A stretch of DNA of 10,660 nt from 2-12-FULL-42-15 sp964196565 (GCA_964196565.1 CAXMUH010000010.1:1-10660), one strand, 5' to 3'. Counted from the stretch's first letter, positions 1 to 6,468 are shown. Made by a program: numbers and translations. Notes: generated by a model not told the origin, from the sequence alone.

Positions 1-1165
1 CTAAATTCAAAAATGCAATAATCAAACCTTCTAGGATATGTAGGCGATCAAGAACATAATCCAAACGATGCTGCAAACGACGCGTCACCGTCGTCATGCG
101 AAATTGAAGCCACTCATTTAAAAAGGTCAATAAATTTTTAACTTGTGGACGACCATCAATGCCAATCACATTTAAATTAACTCGATAACTGCGTTCTAAA
201 TCGGTAGTAGCAAATAGGTGCGTCATTAAGTCATGAATATCCACCCGACTTGATCGTGGCGTGATTACCAGACGCGTTGGATTTTCGTGGTCCGACTCAT
301 CGCGTAAATCACTCACCATCGGTAATTTTTTCGCTAACATTTGTCCGGCAATTTGTTCTAATACTTTCGCACCCGATACTTGGTGCGGTAATGCATGCAC
401 AACCACATCGCCGCTTTCTGATTCATACACAGCGCGTATACGAATACTGCCATGTCCGGTTCGATACATTGCTTTTATGTCTTTTTCTGGAGTAATAATC
501 TCTGCACCGGTTGGATAATCCGGGCCTTTAATGATTTTACAAATGTCACCCAATGTCGCTTTGGGGTTATCTAATAAATAAATACAAGCTTCAGATACTT
601 CGTTTAAATTATGTGGTGGAACATCGGTTGCCATTCCAACGGCAATACCAGAAGCTCCATTTAATAAAACATTGGGAAGTTGTGCTGGCAATAAGCCGGG
701 TTCTTTTAAGGTGCCATCAAAATTCGGATTCCAATCCACTGTCCCTTGTTGCAGCTCTTCTAATAAAACTTGCGCATAAGGTGATAATCGCGCTTCGGTA
801 TAACGCATCGCAGCAAAAGATTTAGGATCGTCAGCTGTTCCCCAGTTCCCTTGGCCATCAACAAAAGGATAACGATAAGAAAAAGATTGTGACATTAGCA
901 CCATAGCTTCATAGCACGCACTATCACCATGAGGATGAAATTTACCTAACACATCACCGATGGTACGCGCTGATTTTTTATATTTAGCGCTGGCTTTAAG
1001 CCCGAGTTCTGACATCGCGTAAATAATTCTGCGCTGAACTGGTTTTAATCCATCAGCAAGGTGAGGCAACGCGCGATCTAAAATTACATACATTGAATAA
1101 TCGAGATAGGCTTGCTCGGTAAATTCAGAAAGTGGCTGCTTTTCAATATCTGGTTGTATTTTCAT
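1..1165 (-). CDS. parC: DNA topoisomerase IV subunit A, N-terminal half (partial)
   Basis: ParC forms the ParC2ParE2 type II topoisomerase, which unlinks daughter chromosomes and relaxes supercoils. About 388 codons are visible, and the gene continues past the left edge (E. coli ParC is about 750 residues). The translation follows E. coli ParC closely: EFTEQAYLDYSMYV near residue 14, the quinolone-resistance region HPHGDSACYE with Ser82 and Glu86 (E. coli Ser80/Glu84, both wild type), the catalytic tyrosine in AAMRYTE at Tyr122, and HILEGLIIAFLNL at the edge. The motifs are ParC-like rather than GyrA-like (SACYE, DLRDESDHENPTRLV). I chose the ATG at 1163-1165; an in-frame TTG eight codons upstream is an alternative. 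No strong Shine-Dalgarno or promoter is evident. The gene lies 141 bases downstream of the XRE regulator on the same strand, so read-through from it is possible. Confidence 0.97.
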   Translation of the reverse strand, partial: MKIQPDIEKQPLSEFTEQAYLDYSMYVILDRALPHLADGLKPVQRRIIYAMSELGLKASAKYKKSARTIGDVLGKFHPHGDSACYEAMVLMSQSFSYRYPFVDGQGNWGTADDPKSFAAMRYTEARLSPYAQVLLEELQQGTVDWNPNFDGTLKEPGLLPAQLPNVLLNGASGIAVGMATDVPPHNLNEVSEACIYLLDNPKATLGDICKIIKGPDYPTGAEIITPEKDIKAMYRTGHGSIRIRAVYESESGDVVVHALPHQVSGAKVLEQIAGQMLAKKLPMVSDLRDESDHENPTRLVITPRSSRVDIHDLMTHLFATTDLERSYRVNLNVIGIDGRPQVKNLLTFLNEWLQFRMTTVTRRLQHRLDYVLDRLHILEGLIIAFLNL

Positions 1166-1270
1166 TAAACAGTTGGCGCTCTTGGTCAATTAATAGTCTG
1201 CTGGTAAACAAGCCCTAAAGATTTGCTCATTTACTTCGTATCAAAGTATACGCAATAAACGATCACTCTG

Positions 1271-1300
1271 CCAGAATACATCATCCCAGAATACTTCAAC
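1271..1300. repeat. Two tandem 15-bp direct repeats upstream of parC
   Basis: Two adjacent 15-base units, 1271-1285 and 1286-1300, both begin with CCAGAATAC and agree at 13 of 15 positions. They lie between the end of the XRE regulator and the parC start, 106-135 bases upstream of the parC ATG. They could be a small tandem duplication or paired protein-binding sites; nothing in the sequence decides between these. Confidence 0.55.
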
Positions 1301-1306
1301 CTGGAG

Positions 1307-1630
1307 TCATAACACTTCGATAGAGTCACTACTGCGCCTTCGACCACGTTGACGCTCAATCCCAGCTTTAGCTGTCCAATTATCAACATCAACTCGCTTT
1401 CTCGGCTTAAAGGCACGAACAATATCACTCAATATGTCTAACTTTTGACATATTTTTAGTAGTCGCTCTAATGAAATTTGCCCTGTGCGTTCAAAGTGCT
1501 TCAGCGTGTAAACATTTATCCCTGCATGCATCGCTAGATCCAGCCGAGACCAACGTCGCTCCAAGCGTAATCTTTTTACCTGGCTTGCTAAGATTAGCCC
1601 CAGGTCGTTCATTGGCATATCCATAGCCAT
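1307..1630 (-). CDS. XRE/HipB-like helix-turn-helix transcriptional regulator
   Basis: A 107-residue predicted DNA-binding protein. Residues 11-70 form a Cro/XRE-type helix-turn-helix: LASQVKRLRLERRWSRLDLA (first helices), AGINVYTLKHFERTG (turn and recognition helix) and SLERLLKICQKLD. The C-terminal tail is basic (FKPRKR, then RQRGRRR), a layout familiar from small regulators encoded beside HipA-type kinases. No such partner is visible: the next gene on this strand is parC after 141 bases. The start is the first of several close Met codons, because AGGAGG at 1638-1643 sits exactly 7 bases upstream. A minus-strand promoter and a palindrome precede it, so autoregulation is plausible. It is divergent from dusB. 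The family call is firm; the regulated target is unknown. Confidence 0.85.
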   Translation of the reverse strand: MAMDMPMNDLGLILASQVKRLRLERRWSRLDLAMHAGINVYTLKHFERTGQISLERLLKICQKLDILSDIVRAFKPRKRVDVDNWTAKAGIERQRGRRRSSDSIEVL

Positions 1631-1637
1631 TCGATCT

Positions 1638-1643
1638 CCTCCT
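1638..1643 (-). promoter_or_regulatory. Strong Shine-Dalgarno for the XRE regulator
   Basis: On the minus strand AGGAGG, within AAAGGAGGAGAT, lies 7 bases before the ATG at 1630. This is the best ribosome binding site in the window, and it fixes the start over the downstream Met codons at residues 3, 5 and 7. Confidence 0.85.
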
Positions 1644-1651
1644 TTAGATTT

Positions 1652-1661
1652 ATGCTAGCAT
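1652..1661. promoter_or_regulatory. Operator-like palindrome ATGCTAGCAT
   Basis: This perfect 10-bp palindrome lies in the leader of the XRE regulator and overlaps the last two bases of its predicted -10 hexamer. Small XRE repressors commonly bind such palindromes at their own promoters. The role as an autoregulatory operator is inferred from position and symmetry only. Confidence 0.4.
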
Positions 1662-1688
1662 CATAGCGCTTAAAAAGTGTTGAGTCTA
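1660..1688 (-). promoter_or_regulatory. Putative sigma70 promoter of the XRE regulator
   Basis: On the minus strand TAGACT (1688-1683, 4/6 to TTGACA) is separated by exactly 17 bases from TATGAT (1665-1660, 5/6 to TATAAT). Transcription would start near 1653, giving a short leader that carries the Shine-Dalgarno. The spacing and hexamers are good, but this is sequence inspection only. Confidence 0.5.
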
Positions 1689-1747
1689 ATGAGTTTACAT
1701 GCTGTAATCACCGATTGACCTATGAATATACAAGCGACATATTAGAG

Positions 1748-2707
1748 ATGATACAAATTGGCCCCTACACATTGAAAAACCCGGTAATTCTCGCCCCGAT
1801 GGCGGGCGTGACTGATCGACCTTTTCGTCAATTGTGTACCCGTTTAGGTGCTGGCATGGTGGTTTCGGAAATGATCAACAGCAATCCGCAATGTCGCCAA
1901 TCAAAAAAATCTACGCTGCGCATGGATCACCATGGTGAAGTCAGCCCACGCATTATTCAAATTGCCGGCGGCGACCCTAAAATGATGGCGGATGCTGCCC
2001 GTCACAATGTTGATCACGGCGCTGAAATTATCGATATTAATATGGGCTGTCCTGCTAAAAAAGTTTGTAATAAAGCGGCGGGTTCTGCGTTATTAAAAAA
2101 TGAAAGCTTAGTGCAACAAATTATTTTTGCTGTGGTGAATGCCGTCAATATTCCGGTTACGCTTAAAATCAGAACCGGCTGGGATATGACAAATAAAAAT
2201 GGTAAATTTATTGCAAAAATAGCCGAAGATAATGGCATTCAAGCGCTCGCCGTACATGGGCGCACGCGCGCGGATAAATTTCAAGGGCAAGCCGAATACG
2301 ACACCATCGCCGAAATTAAAAATTCAATTAAGATTCCTGTTTTTGCTAATGGTGATATTAATACGCCAGAAGATGCAAAAAGCGTTTTAAATTATACTAA
2401 CGCGGATGCGATTATGATTGGGCGAGCAGCGCAAGGTCACCCGTTTATATTTCGTGAAATTAATCATTATTTACAAACTGGAGAAAGGTTAGCCCCGCCG
2501 AGCAATGCTGAAATTTGCGCGACGCTATTAGAGCACCTTAATCATCTGTATGGGTTTTATGGTGAGTTTATGGGGCCGCGTATTGCGCGCAAACATGTGG
2601 GCTGGTATTTAAAAACCATCAATAATAATATCGAGTTTCGACGTCAGTTTAATAAGCTTGATACAGCAGAAAGTCAAATACAGCAAATCAAAGCGTTTTT
2701 TTCCTAG
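1748..2707 (+). CDS. dusB: tRNA-dihydrouridine synthase B
   Basis: An FMN-dependent enzyme that reduces specific uridines in the tRNA D-loop to dihydrouridine with NADPH. The 319-residue product matches E. coli DusB (321) end to end. APMAGVTDRPFR at 16-27 starts the TIM barrel. INMGCPAKK at 97-105 carries the catalytic Cys101, and TLKIRTGW lies at 138-145. AVHGRTR at 168-174, FANGDI at 199-204 and IMIGRAAQG at 222-230 are flavin and phosphate contacts. RIARKHVGWYL lies in the C-terminal helical RNA-binding domain. I chose the ATG at 1748 because it aligns with the family N-terminus; an in-frame TTG at 1715 would add 11 residues lacking in E. coli DusB. Its own Shine-Dalgarno is weak. In many gammaproteobacteria dusB is followed by fis; here an unrelated small gene follows. 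Confidence 0.96.
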   Translation: MIQIGPYTLKNPVILAPMAGVTDRPFRQLCTRLGAGMVVSEMINSNPQCRQSKKSTLRMDHHGEVSPRIIQIAGGDPKMMADAARHNVDHGAEIIDINMGCPAKKVCNKAAGSALLKNESLVQQIIFAVVNAVNIPVTLKIRTGWDMTNKNGKFIAKIAEDNGIQALAVHGRTRADKFQGQAEYDTIAEIKNSIKIPVFANGDINTPEDAKSVLNYTNADAIMIGRAAQGHPFIFREINHYLQTGERLAPPSNAEICATLLEHLNHLYGFYGEFMGPRIARKHVGWYLKTINNNIEFRRQFNKLDTAESQIQQIKAFFS

Positions 2708-2809
2708 GTATTATTCTTATATTTTTTAATTTTTCAAATTTAAGAGTTTTTTAATGATACTCCTATAGAATAGGGGGCAACTTTAAGTATAACCAACGGA
2801 AATTTACTG

Positions 2810-3133
2810 GTGCGAAAATTTACAAAAATAATAGATTCTGCAACTGATCTGATTAATATAGGCAATAACAAAGATCAGATTAAAAATTTTATCGCATTTG
2901 AGCTGCACCATTTAGAAGGTTACGGTAAAGGCACTAACTTTTTCACACGCCGAGACGTGCATCACAGGTGCAAAGCTTCTGTCCCCTTAACAGTTCAAGG
3001 TGATCGACTTCTCAAGTTATACCGTGATCCTATTAATGCAATCATGGAAAATACTAAAATAAAATCGGCTTTTGCGGCACAAGAAGCTAGCTCCTTGGAG
3101 CAGTCAATCCATCCGACCATTTTGGGCAACTGA
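2810..3133 (+). CDS. Hypothetical protein, 107 aa
   Basis: I do not recognise this protein. It starts at GTG, with GGA at 2798-2800 as a modest ribosome binding site, and ends at TGA. The product is soluble-looking and lysine/asparagine rich. It has no signal peptide, no membrane segment, and a His/Arg-rich middle (FFTRRDVHHRCK at about 44-55). It lies 102 bases after dusB on the same strand. The gap holds -10-like hexamers (TAGAAT at 2766, TATAAC at 2788) without good -35 partners. It occupies the place where fis often follows dusB, but it shows no Fis-like C-terminal helix-turn-helix. It may be lineage-specific, a remnant or, less likely, a chance open frame. Confidence 0.5.
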   Translation: MRKFTKIIDSATDLINIGNNKDQIKNFIAFELHHLEGYGKGTNFFTRRDVHHRCKASVPLTVQGDRLLKLYRDPINAIMENTKIKSAFAAQEASSLEQSIHPTILGN

Positions 3134-3180
3134 GGTTGAAATATTTATATACAGTTTTTAGTTTCCTCCAAGGCGTCGCT

Positions 3181-3199
3181 GTTAAGGTTTTAACTTTTT
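3181..3199 (+). terminator. Weak terminator-like hairpin after the 107-aa gene
   Basis: GTTAA and TTAAC pair around a GGTT loop (3181-3194) and are followed directly by TTTTT. The stem is only five base pairs and AT-rich, so termination would be weak. It lies 48 bases after the stop codon at 3133. Confidence 0.25.
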
Positions 3200-3256
3200 G
3201 ATTTGGAAGGAATAATTTTTTCTTATTCTCCTCGGAGCAGGCTTAAGGTTTTTACT
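3182..3256 (+). repeat. Pair of 14-bp direct repeats in the 3.1-3.3 kb intergenic region
   Basis: TTAAGGTTTTAACT at 3182-3195 recurs as TTAAGGTTTTTACT at 3243-3256, 13 of 14 matching, offset by 61 bases. The second copy lies just upstream of the TATAAT proposed for the 136-aa gene. The repeats are AT-rich, so chance cannot be excluded. Confidence 0.4.
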
Positions 3257-3270
3257 CTAATTTTCGCTTT

Positions 3271-3276
3271 TATAAT
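3271..3276 (+). promoter_or_regulatory. Consensus -10 box for the 136-aa gene
   Basis: A perfect TATAAT lies 69 bases upstream of the ATG at 3345. The nearest -35-like element, TTTACT at 3251-3256, is only 14 bases away, and at 17 bases there is only a T-run. A -10 element is therefore plausible but the promoter is not complete. Confidence 0.4.
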
Positions 3277-3344
3277 ACTGCGTTAATATTGATGCTGTAA
3301 CATACCCTAGTAAACTAAAACACAAACAGCTGGAGACCTCCACC

Positions 3345-3755
3345 ATGAGAACAAAAATAGAGGCGCATAGAATTAAATGCTCACAACTATTTACAGAATT
3401 AAATGATTTGTCTATGACTCGTAATCGTCTCGGCAAGACAAATATGCAACAAGTCATCTCTCAGAAAAACCGAGAACTATTTAACGCAACGATTGAAAAT
3501 GCTGACCTAAGAAAAGAACTCAATAAACAACCACGCAATGAAGAAACCATGGAGTTATACGGTCTATTATCTATGATTGCTGTGTCATTTTCTGAAATGA
3601 AAAACAATATTTCAACGTACAGAGAAATAAATACGATCTCGCTTACCAACGCTCTTAACTTAGAAGCTCCTGGTAACCGCTCATTATTTTCAGGCAAAAT
3701 ATTTATTAATGAACGTGATGATTACGAATCCGGGCCGATTTCTCCTCGAGTTTAA
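3345..3755 (+). CDS. Hypothetical protein, 136 aa, possible coiled coil
   Basis: I do not recognise this protein. It starts at ATG with GGAG (3332-3335) 9 bases upstream. Residues about 35-62 are charged and helical with spaced Leu/Ile (ISQKNRELFNATIENADLRKEL), suggesting a short coiled coil. Residues 70-84 are more hydrophobic (LYGLLSMIAVSF) but too short for a confident membrane span. The tail is acidic, then Ser/Pro-rich (ERDDYESGPISPRV). There is no signal peptide. The gene looks genuine and monocistronic: it has a TATAAT upstream, its own ribosome binding site and a strong terminator 11 bases after the stop. It converges on ggt. If the organism is Legionella-like, a secreted effector is conceivable, but nothing in the sequence proves that. 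Confidence 0.7.
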   Translation: MRTKIEAHRIKCSQLFTELNDLSMTRNRLGKTNMQQVISQKNRELFNATIENADLRKELNKQPRNEETMELYGLLSMIAVSFSEMKNNISTYREINTISLTNALNLEAPGNRSLFSGKIFINERDDYESGPISPRV

Positions 3756-3766
3756 TTTGCAGTTAC

Positions 3767-3814
3767 GAGGCTTCTTACTAATATTATTATTAGAAGCCTC
3801 ACATTTTATTTTTT
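3767..3814 (+). terminator. Rho-independent terminator of the 136-aa gene
   Basis: A perfect 9-bp stem, GAGGCTTCT (3767-3775) with AGAAGCCTC (3792-3800), encloses a 16-base AT loop. It is followed by a T-rich tract (3804-3814, one A inside). The T-run lies only on the plus-strand side, so it serves the 136-aa gene. It could at most hinder transcripts leaving ggt, which ends at 3837 on the other strand. Confidence 0.85.
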
Positions 3815-3836
3815 GTAGCACTTGAAGCCATTAGGT

Positions 3837-5555
3837 TTAAAACATGGTTTTTTTAGCTGGGCTTTTGTGTGACGAGTCTTCTGCCACAGCACGCCCATTG
3901 GGTCGTCGATTATCGCTGGAGCCGGTCAGCTCGTTTGCTTTATTGACCATGATTGCGTTTTCTGCACCCCAATATTTAAAGCGACCAAAGAGTTTGTTTT
4001 GCAGTTGATATCCTATTTTTTCTAAAATAGCGATTGTATCTAATGATAGTGAAAAAGGTTCCATATAAATAATATTCGGACGCCACTGCATATGGTAGCG
4101 CGGCGCATTAACCGCGGCACGAATATCCATGCCATAATCAATCGCGTTTTCGATGCTTTGCACAATCGTCGTAATAATTGTTGGGCCGCCTGCAGCTCCG
4201 GTTGCCATAAATACTTTGTTATTATGCATCACGATTGTGGGACTCATTGAACTTAATGGCCGTTTATTGGGTCGAATTAAATTAGCGTTGCCTTGCACCA
4301 ACTTAAATTGGTTGGCATGACCCACTTTTAAGGTAAAATCATCGAGCTCATTATTTAAGAAAAAACCGGTATTAGCCGCCATCAATTTTGAGCCAAATAA
4401 CGAGTTGATGGTATACGTCGTTGAAACCACATTGCCGACTTTATCCATTACCACAAAATGGGTAGTCTCTAGCGACTGATCAGGAATTAAGGGCTCAATT
4501 GGATTAAATAATTGGCCATTTTCAATTTTAGTTTGAATTGCTTTAATTCGGTCTTCCGATAATAATTGGGTGATTGGATTTTTGATAAAAGCTGGATCAC
4601 CTAAATATTTATTACGATCATAAAACGCTTGGCTCATGGCAGCAGCATTATAACGAACTGCATTCGCTGCATGAAAAGCATTTTTCATAAGTGGAAAAGC
4701 TTCAATAATTTTTAATGTTTCACAAATTGTAACACCTGAACTGGGTGGCGGCACTGTGATAATTGGAAATCCTCGGTAACTGCAATTAATGGGGTCAGCC
4801 CAAACAACTTTATAATTTTTAAAATCTTCCATGGTTAATACGCCATGATGCAGAGCTGAAGCCGCAACCACGGCTTTTGCAATGCTTCCTTTATAAAATA
4901 CATCTGCTCCATTTTTACTAATCAGACTTAAAGTATGCGCTAGATTTTTTTGCACCAAACGCTGCCCGGCTTGTAATATAACGCCTTTTGGCATAAAAAT
5001 TTTACGGATATTTGGCTGACGCACAAACGCTTTTTTACCACGGACAATCACGGCTTCGTCAAATCGGTTTAACACAAAACCTTTTTTAGCAAGTTTTATC
5101 GCGGGCTTCATCACTTGTTGGCGTGTCATGGTGCCGAATTTTTTTAATGCAGCACTTAATCCCAATACAGTTCCAGGTACACCCACCAATAAATAACCTA
5201 ACTTTTTGTGTTCAATGCGCTCGCCTTTCGCATTAAAAAATAATTTCGCATTAATTTTAGCAGGGGCGGTTTCACGAAAATTTAAAACGATATTCTGCCC
5301 ATCATGCCAATGAATTAACATAAAGCCACCGCCACCGATATTGCCACAACAAGGGTCAACCACAGCCAACGCATAACCCACCGCAACAGCCGCGTCCATC
5401 GCATTTCCACCTTGACGTAAAATGCGAGCGCCCACTTTACTTGCTAAATACTGGTCAGAAACGACAATGCCGGTTTTCGACACTACCGGTGGATAATAGG
5501 CTCCAAATGAAACGACTGAGAACATTAATAAAAAACATACAATAATACTTTGCAT
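3837..5555 (-). CDS. ggt: Gamma-glutamyltransferase (glutathione hydrolase), exported
   Basis: This N-terminal nucleophile hydrolase cleaves glutathione and other gamma-glutamyl compounds or transfers the glutamyl group, usually in the periplasm. The product is 572 residues (E. coli Ggt: 580). Residues 1-19 look like a signal peptide with a hydrophobic core ending in SFGA, although the n-region lacks Lys/Arg. Substrate-binding Arg94 lies in FRETAP. Self-cleavage should occur before Thr364 in ETTHFVV, giving a large chain and a 209-residue small chain. NNELDDF carries Asp406, PLSSMSP carries Ser435/Ser436, and GAAGGP supplies the oxyanion-hole glycines (E. coli has GSPGGS). I chose the ATG at 5555 because AAAGGAAGG lies just upstream and the signal peptide begins there. 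An in-frame upstream ATG at 5642 would bury it. The gene is divergent from coq7. Confidence 0.96.
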   Translation of the reverse strand: MQSIIVCFLLMFSVVSFGAYYPPVVSKTGIVVSDQYLASKVGARILRQGGNAMDAAVAVGYALAVVDPCCGNIGGGGFMLIHWHDGQNIVLNFRETAPAKINAKLFFNAKGERIEHKKLGYLLVGVPGTVLGLSAALKKFGTMTRQQVMKPAIKLAKKGFVLNRFDEAVIVRGKKAFVRQPNIRKIFMPKGVILQAGQRLVQKNLAHTLSLISKNGADVFYKGSIAKAVVAASALHHGVLTMEDFKNYKVVWADPINCSYRGFPIITVPPPSSGVTICETLKIIEAFPLMKNAFHAANAVRYNAAAMSQAFYDRNKYLGDPAFIKNPITQLLSEDRIKAIQTKIENGQLFNPIEPLIPDQSLETTHFVVMDKVGNVVSTTYTINSLFGSKLMAANTGFFLNNELDDFTLKVGHANQFKLVQGNANLIRPNKRPLSSMSPTIVMHNNKVFMATGAAGGPTIITTIVQSIENAIDYGMDIRAAVNAPRYHMQWRPNIIYMEPFSLSLDTIAILEKIGYQLQNKLFGRFKYWGAENAIMVNKANELTGSSDNRRPNGRAVAEDSSHKSPAKKTMF

Positions 5556-5558
5556 AAC

Positions 5559-5567
5559 CCTTCCTTT
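5559..5567 (-). promoter_or_regulatory. Shine-Dalgarno deciding the ggt start
   Basis: The minus-strand AAAGGAAGG ends three bases before the ATG at 5555, with its AGGA core about six bases away. It supports starting at the signal peptide rather than at the in-frame ATG 29 codons upstream. Confidence 0.7.
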
Positions 5568-5646
5568 GATTAAGAAGCAACCCTGGTGCTGTAGCATCAA
5601 ATCTATTACAATTCTACCAACTACACATAATTTTACGAGCATTGAT

Positions 5647-6282
5647 ATGCGCCATTACAGTCTATCTGATCAAATTATCATCCAAATCGACAACTGCTTA
5701 ACCGCTCTTGGCAGCGATCAACCTGCTAGAAGACCTTATCCCGCGGATAACGTTCAAGAGTCAGAGCTAAACACAACACAAAAAAAGCAAAGCGCAGGTT
5801 TTATGCGCGTTAACCATTCCGGTGAAGTTTGCGCCCAAGCACTTTATAATGCCCAGGCGCTGGTAGCACGCGATGATGCTATCCGCAAAACCCTCAGCGC
5901 ATGTGGCGATGAAGAAACCGATCACCTCGCCTGGTGCAACCAAAGGCTTAATGAGCTCGACAGTCACCGCAGTTATTTAAATATCTTCTGGTATTGGAAA
6001 TCATTTACCATCGGCATTGCAGCCGGCATCGCCGGCGACAAATGGAGCTTGGGTTTTGTTGAAGAAACCGAAATTCAAGTCGGTAACCATTTGCAAAGCC
6101 ATCTTGATAAAATCACCAATCAAGATAACAAAAGTACCTCGGTCATTTCACAAATGCAAATTGATGAAGCGCGACATGCCGATACCGCAAATAAAGAAGG
6201 CGCACATCCGTTGCCAACACCAATTAAAAAATTAATGTCTTTGCATGCTAAGGTGATGACGACATTGGCTTATTGGATTTGA
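5647..6282 (+). CDS. coq7: 2-nonaprenyl-3-methyl-6-methoxy-1,4-benzoquinol hydroxylase (Coq7 family)
   Basis: Coq7 is a di-iron monooxygenase that performs the last hydroxylation before the final methylation in ubiquinone synthesis, at the inner membrane face. It replaces the flavoprotein UbiF in many proteobacteria. The 211-residue product aligns with Pseudomonas Coq7 (about 215) from RHYS to the C-terminal AKVMT. All six metal ligands are visible: Glu60 (NHSGEVCAQALY), Glu90 and His93 (DEETDHLAW), Glu142 (EETEIQV), Glu174 and His177 (IDEARH). I chose the ATG at 5647, where homology begins; an upstream ATG at 5566 adds 27 unrelated residues and overlaps the ggt leader. GAG about ten bases upstream is a weak ribosome binding site. 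The 91-base gap to ggt holds a CATAAT (5626-5631) without a well-spaced -35 box. Confidence 0.96.
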   Translation: MRHYSLSDQIIIQIDNCLTALGSDQPARRPYPADNVQESELNTTQKKQSAGFMRVNHSGEVCAQALYNAQALVARDDAIRKTLSACGDEETDHLAWCNQRLNELDSHRSYLNIFWYWKSFTIGIAAGIAGDKWSLGFVEETEIQVGNHLQSHLDKITNQDNKSTSVISQMQIDEARHADTANKEGAHPLPTPIKKLMSLHAKVMTTLAYWI

Positions 6283-6362
6283 TTTTCTGAACTGGAAACA
6301 ATTAGCTGATCTTGTATACCCAAGCCACTTAGATACCAGGTGTTTTTCTGGCACCATCTGAA

Positions 6363-6468
6363 GTAGCCCGGACGACTTGTCGGCCGGGAAGTGTCATGCA
6401 AAGCATGACTTGCCGAGTTGTGCTTCGCACAACATTCCCGGCCAAAAATAAATTTTTGTCCGGGCTAC
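6363..6468. repeat. Nested multi-hairpin palindromic element (REP/MITE-like)
   Basis: This 106-base element is almost wholly built of inverted repeats. Outer arms GTAGCCCGGAC (6363-6373) and GTCCGGGCTAC (6458-6468) are perfect 11-mers. Inner arms GGCCGGGAA (6382-6390) and TTCCCGGCC (6435-6443) are perfect 9-mers. Inside them are two perfect 7-bp hairpins: GTCATGC/GCATGAC (6393-6409, AAA loop) and GTTGTGC/GCACAAC (6417-6433, TTC loop). Between outer and inner arms lie GACTTGTC on the left and AAAAATAAATTTTT (6444-6457) on the right, each self-complementary. The outer sequence resembles dispersed GTAGCCCGG-type palindromic repeats known from proteobacterial genomes. It carries no open frame and sits between convergent coq7 and rpe, where it may also act as a two-way terminator. 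Confidence 0.85.

Noticed and set aside
261..825. Plus-strand open frames of 72-90 codons
   Set aside because: They lie antisense to parC, whose reading frame is fully conserved in sequence; they have no ribosome binding sites and no familiar protein features.
1231..1428. Minus-strand 65-codon frame overlapping the XRE regulator's 3' end
   Set aside because: It shifts frame inside the regulator and has no start signal. I considered a HipA remnant in its tail, but no HipA motif is visible.
1715..1747. In-frame TTG start giving dusB 11 extra residues
   Set aside because: The extra residues lack counterparts in DusB and no Shine-Dalgarno precedes the TTG; the ATG at 1748 fits the family.
2758..2778. 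Terminator for dusB formed by CCTAT-AGA-ATAGG
   Set aside because: The stem is only about five to seven base pairs with a wobble, and no T-run follows.
5556..5646. Upstream starts extending ggt (to 5642) and coq7 (from 5566) so that the two genes overlap divergently
   Set aside because: The extensions are complementary to each other, lack homology, and would place the ggt signal peptide inside the protein. Internal starts have better support.
6363..6468. A tRNA or tRNA-like gene, suggested by the branched fold
   Set aside because: There is no T-loop GTTCGAATC-type motif, no anticodon arm of proper size and no CCA end; the arms fit a palindromic repeat instead.
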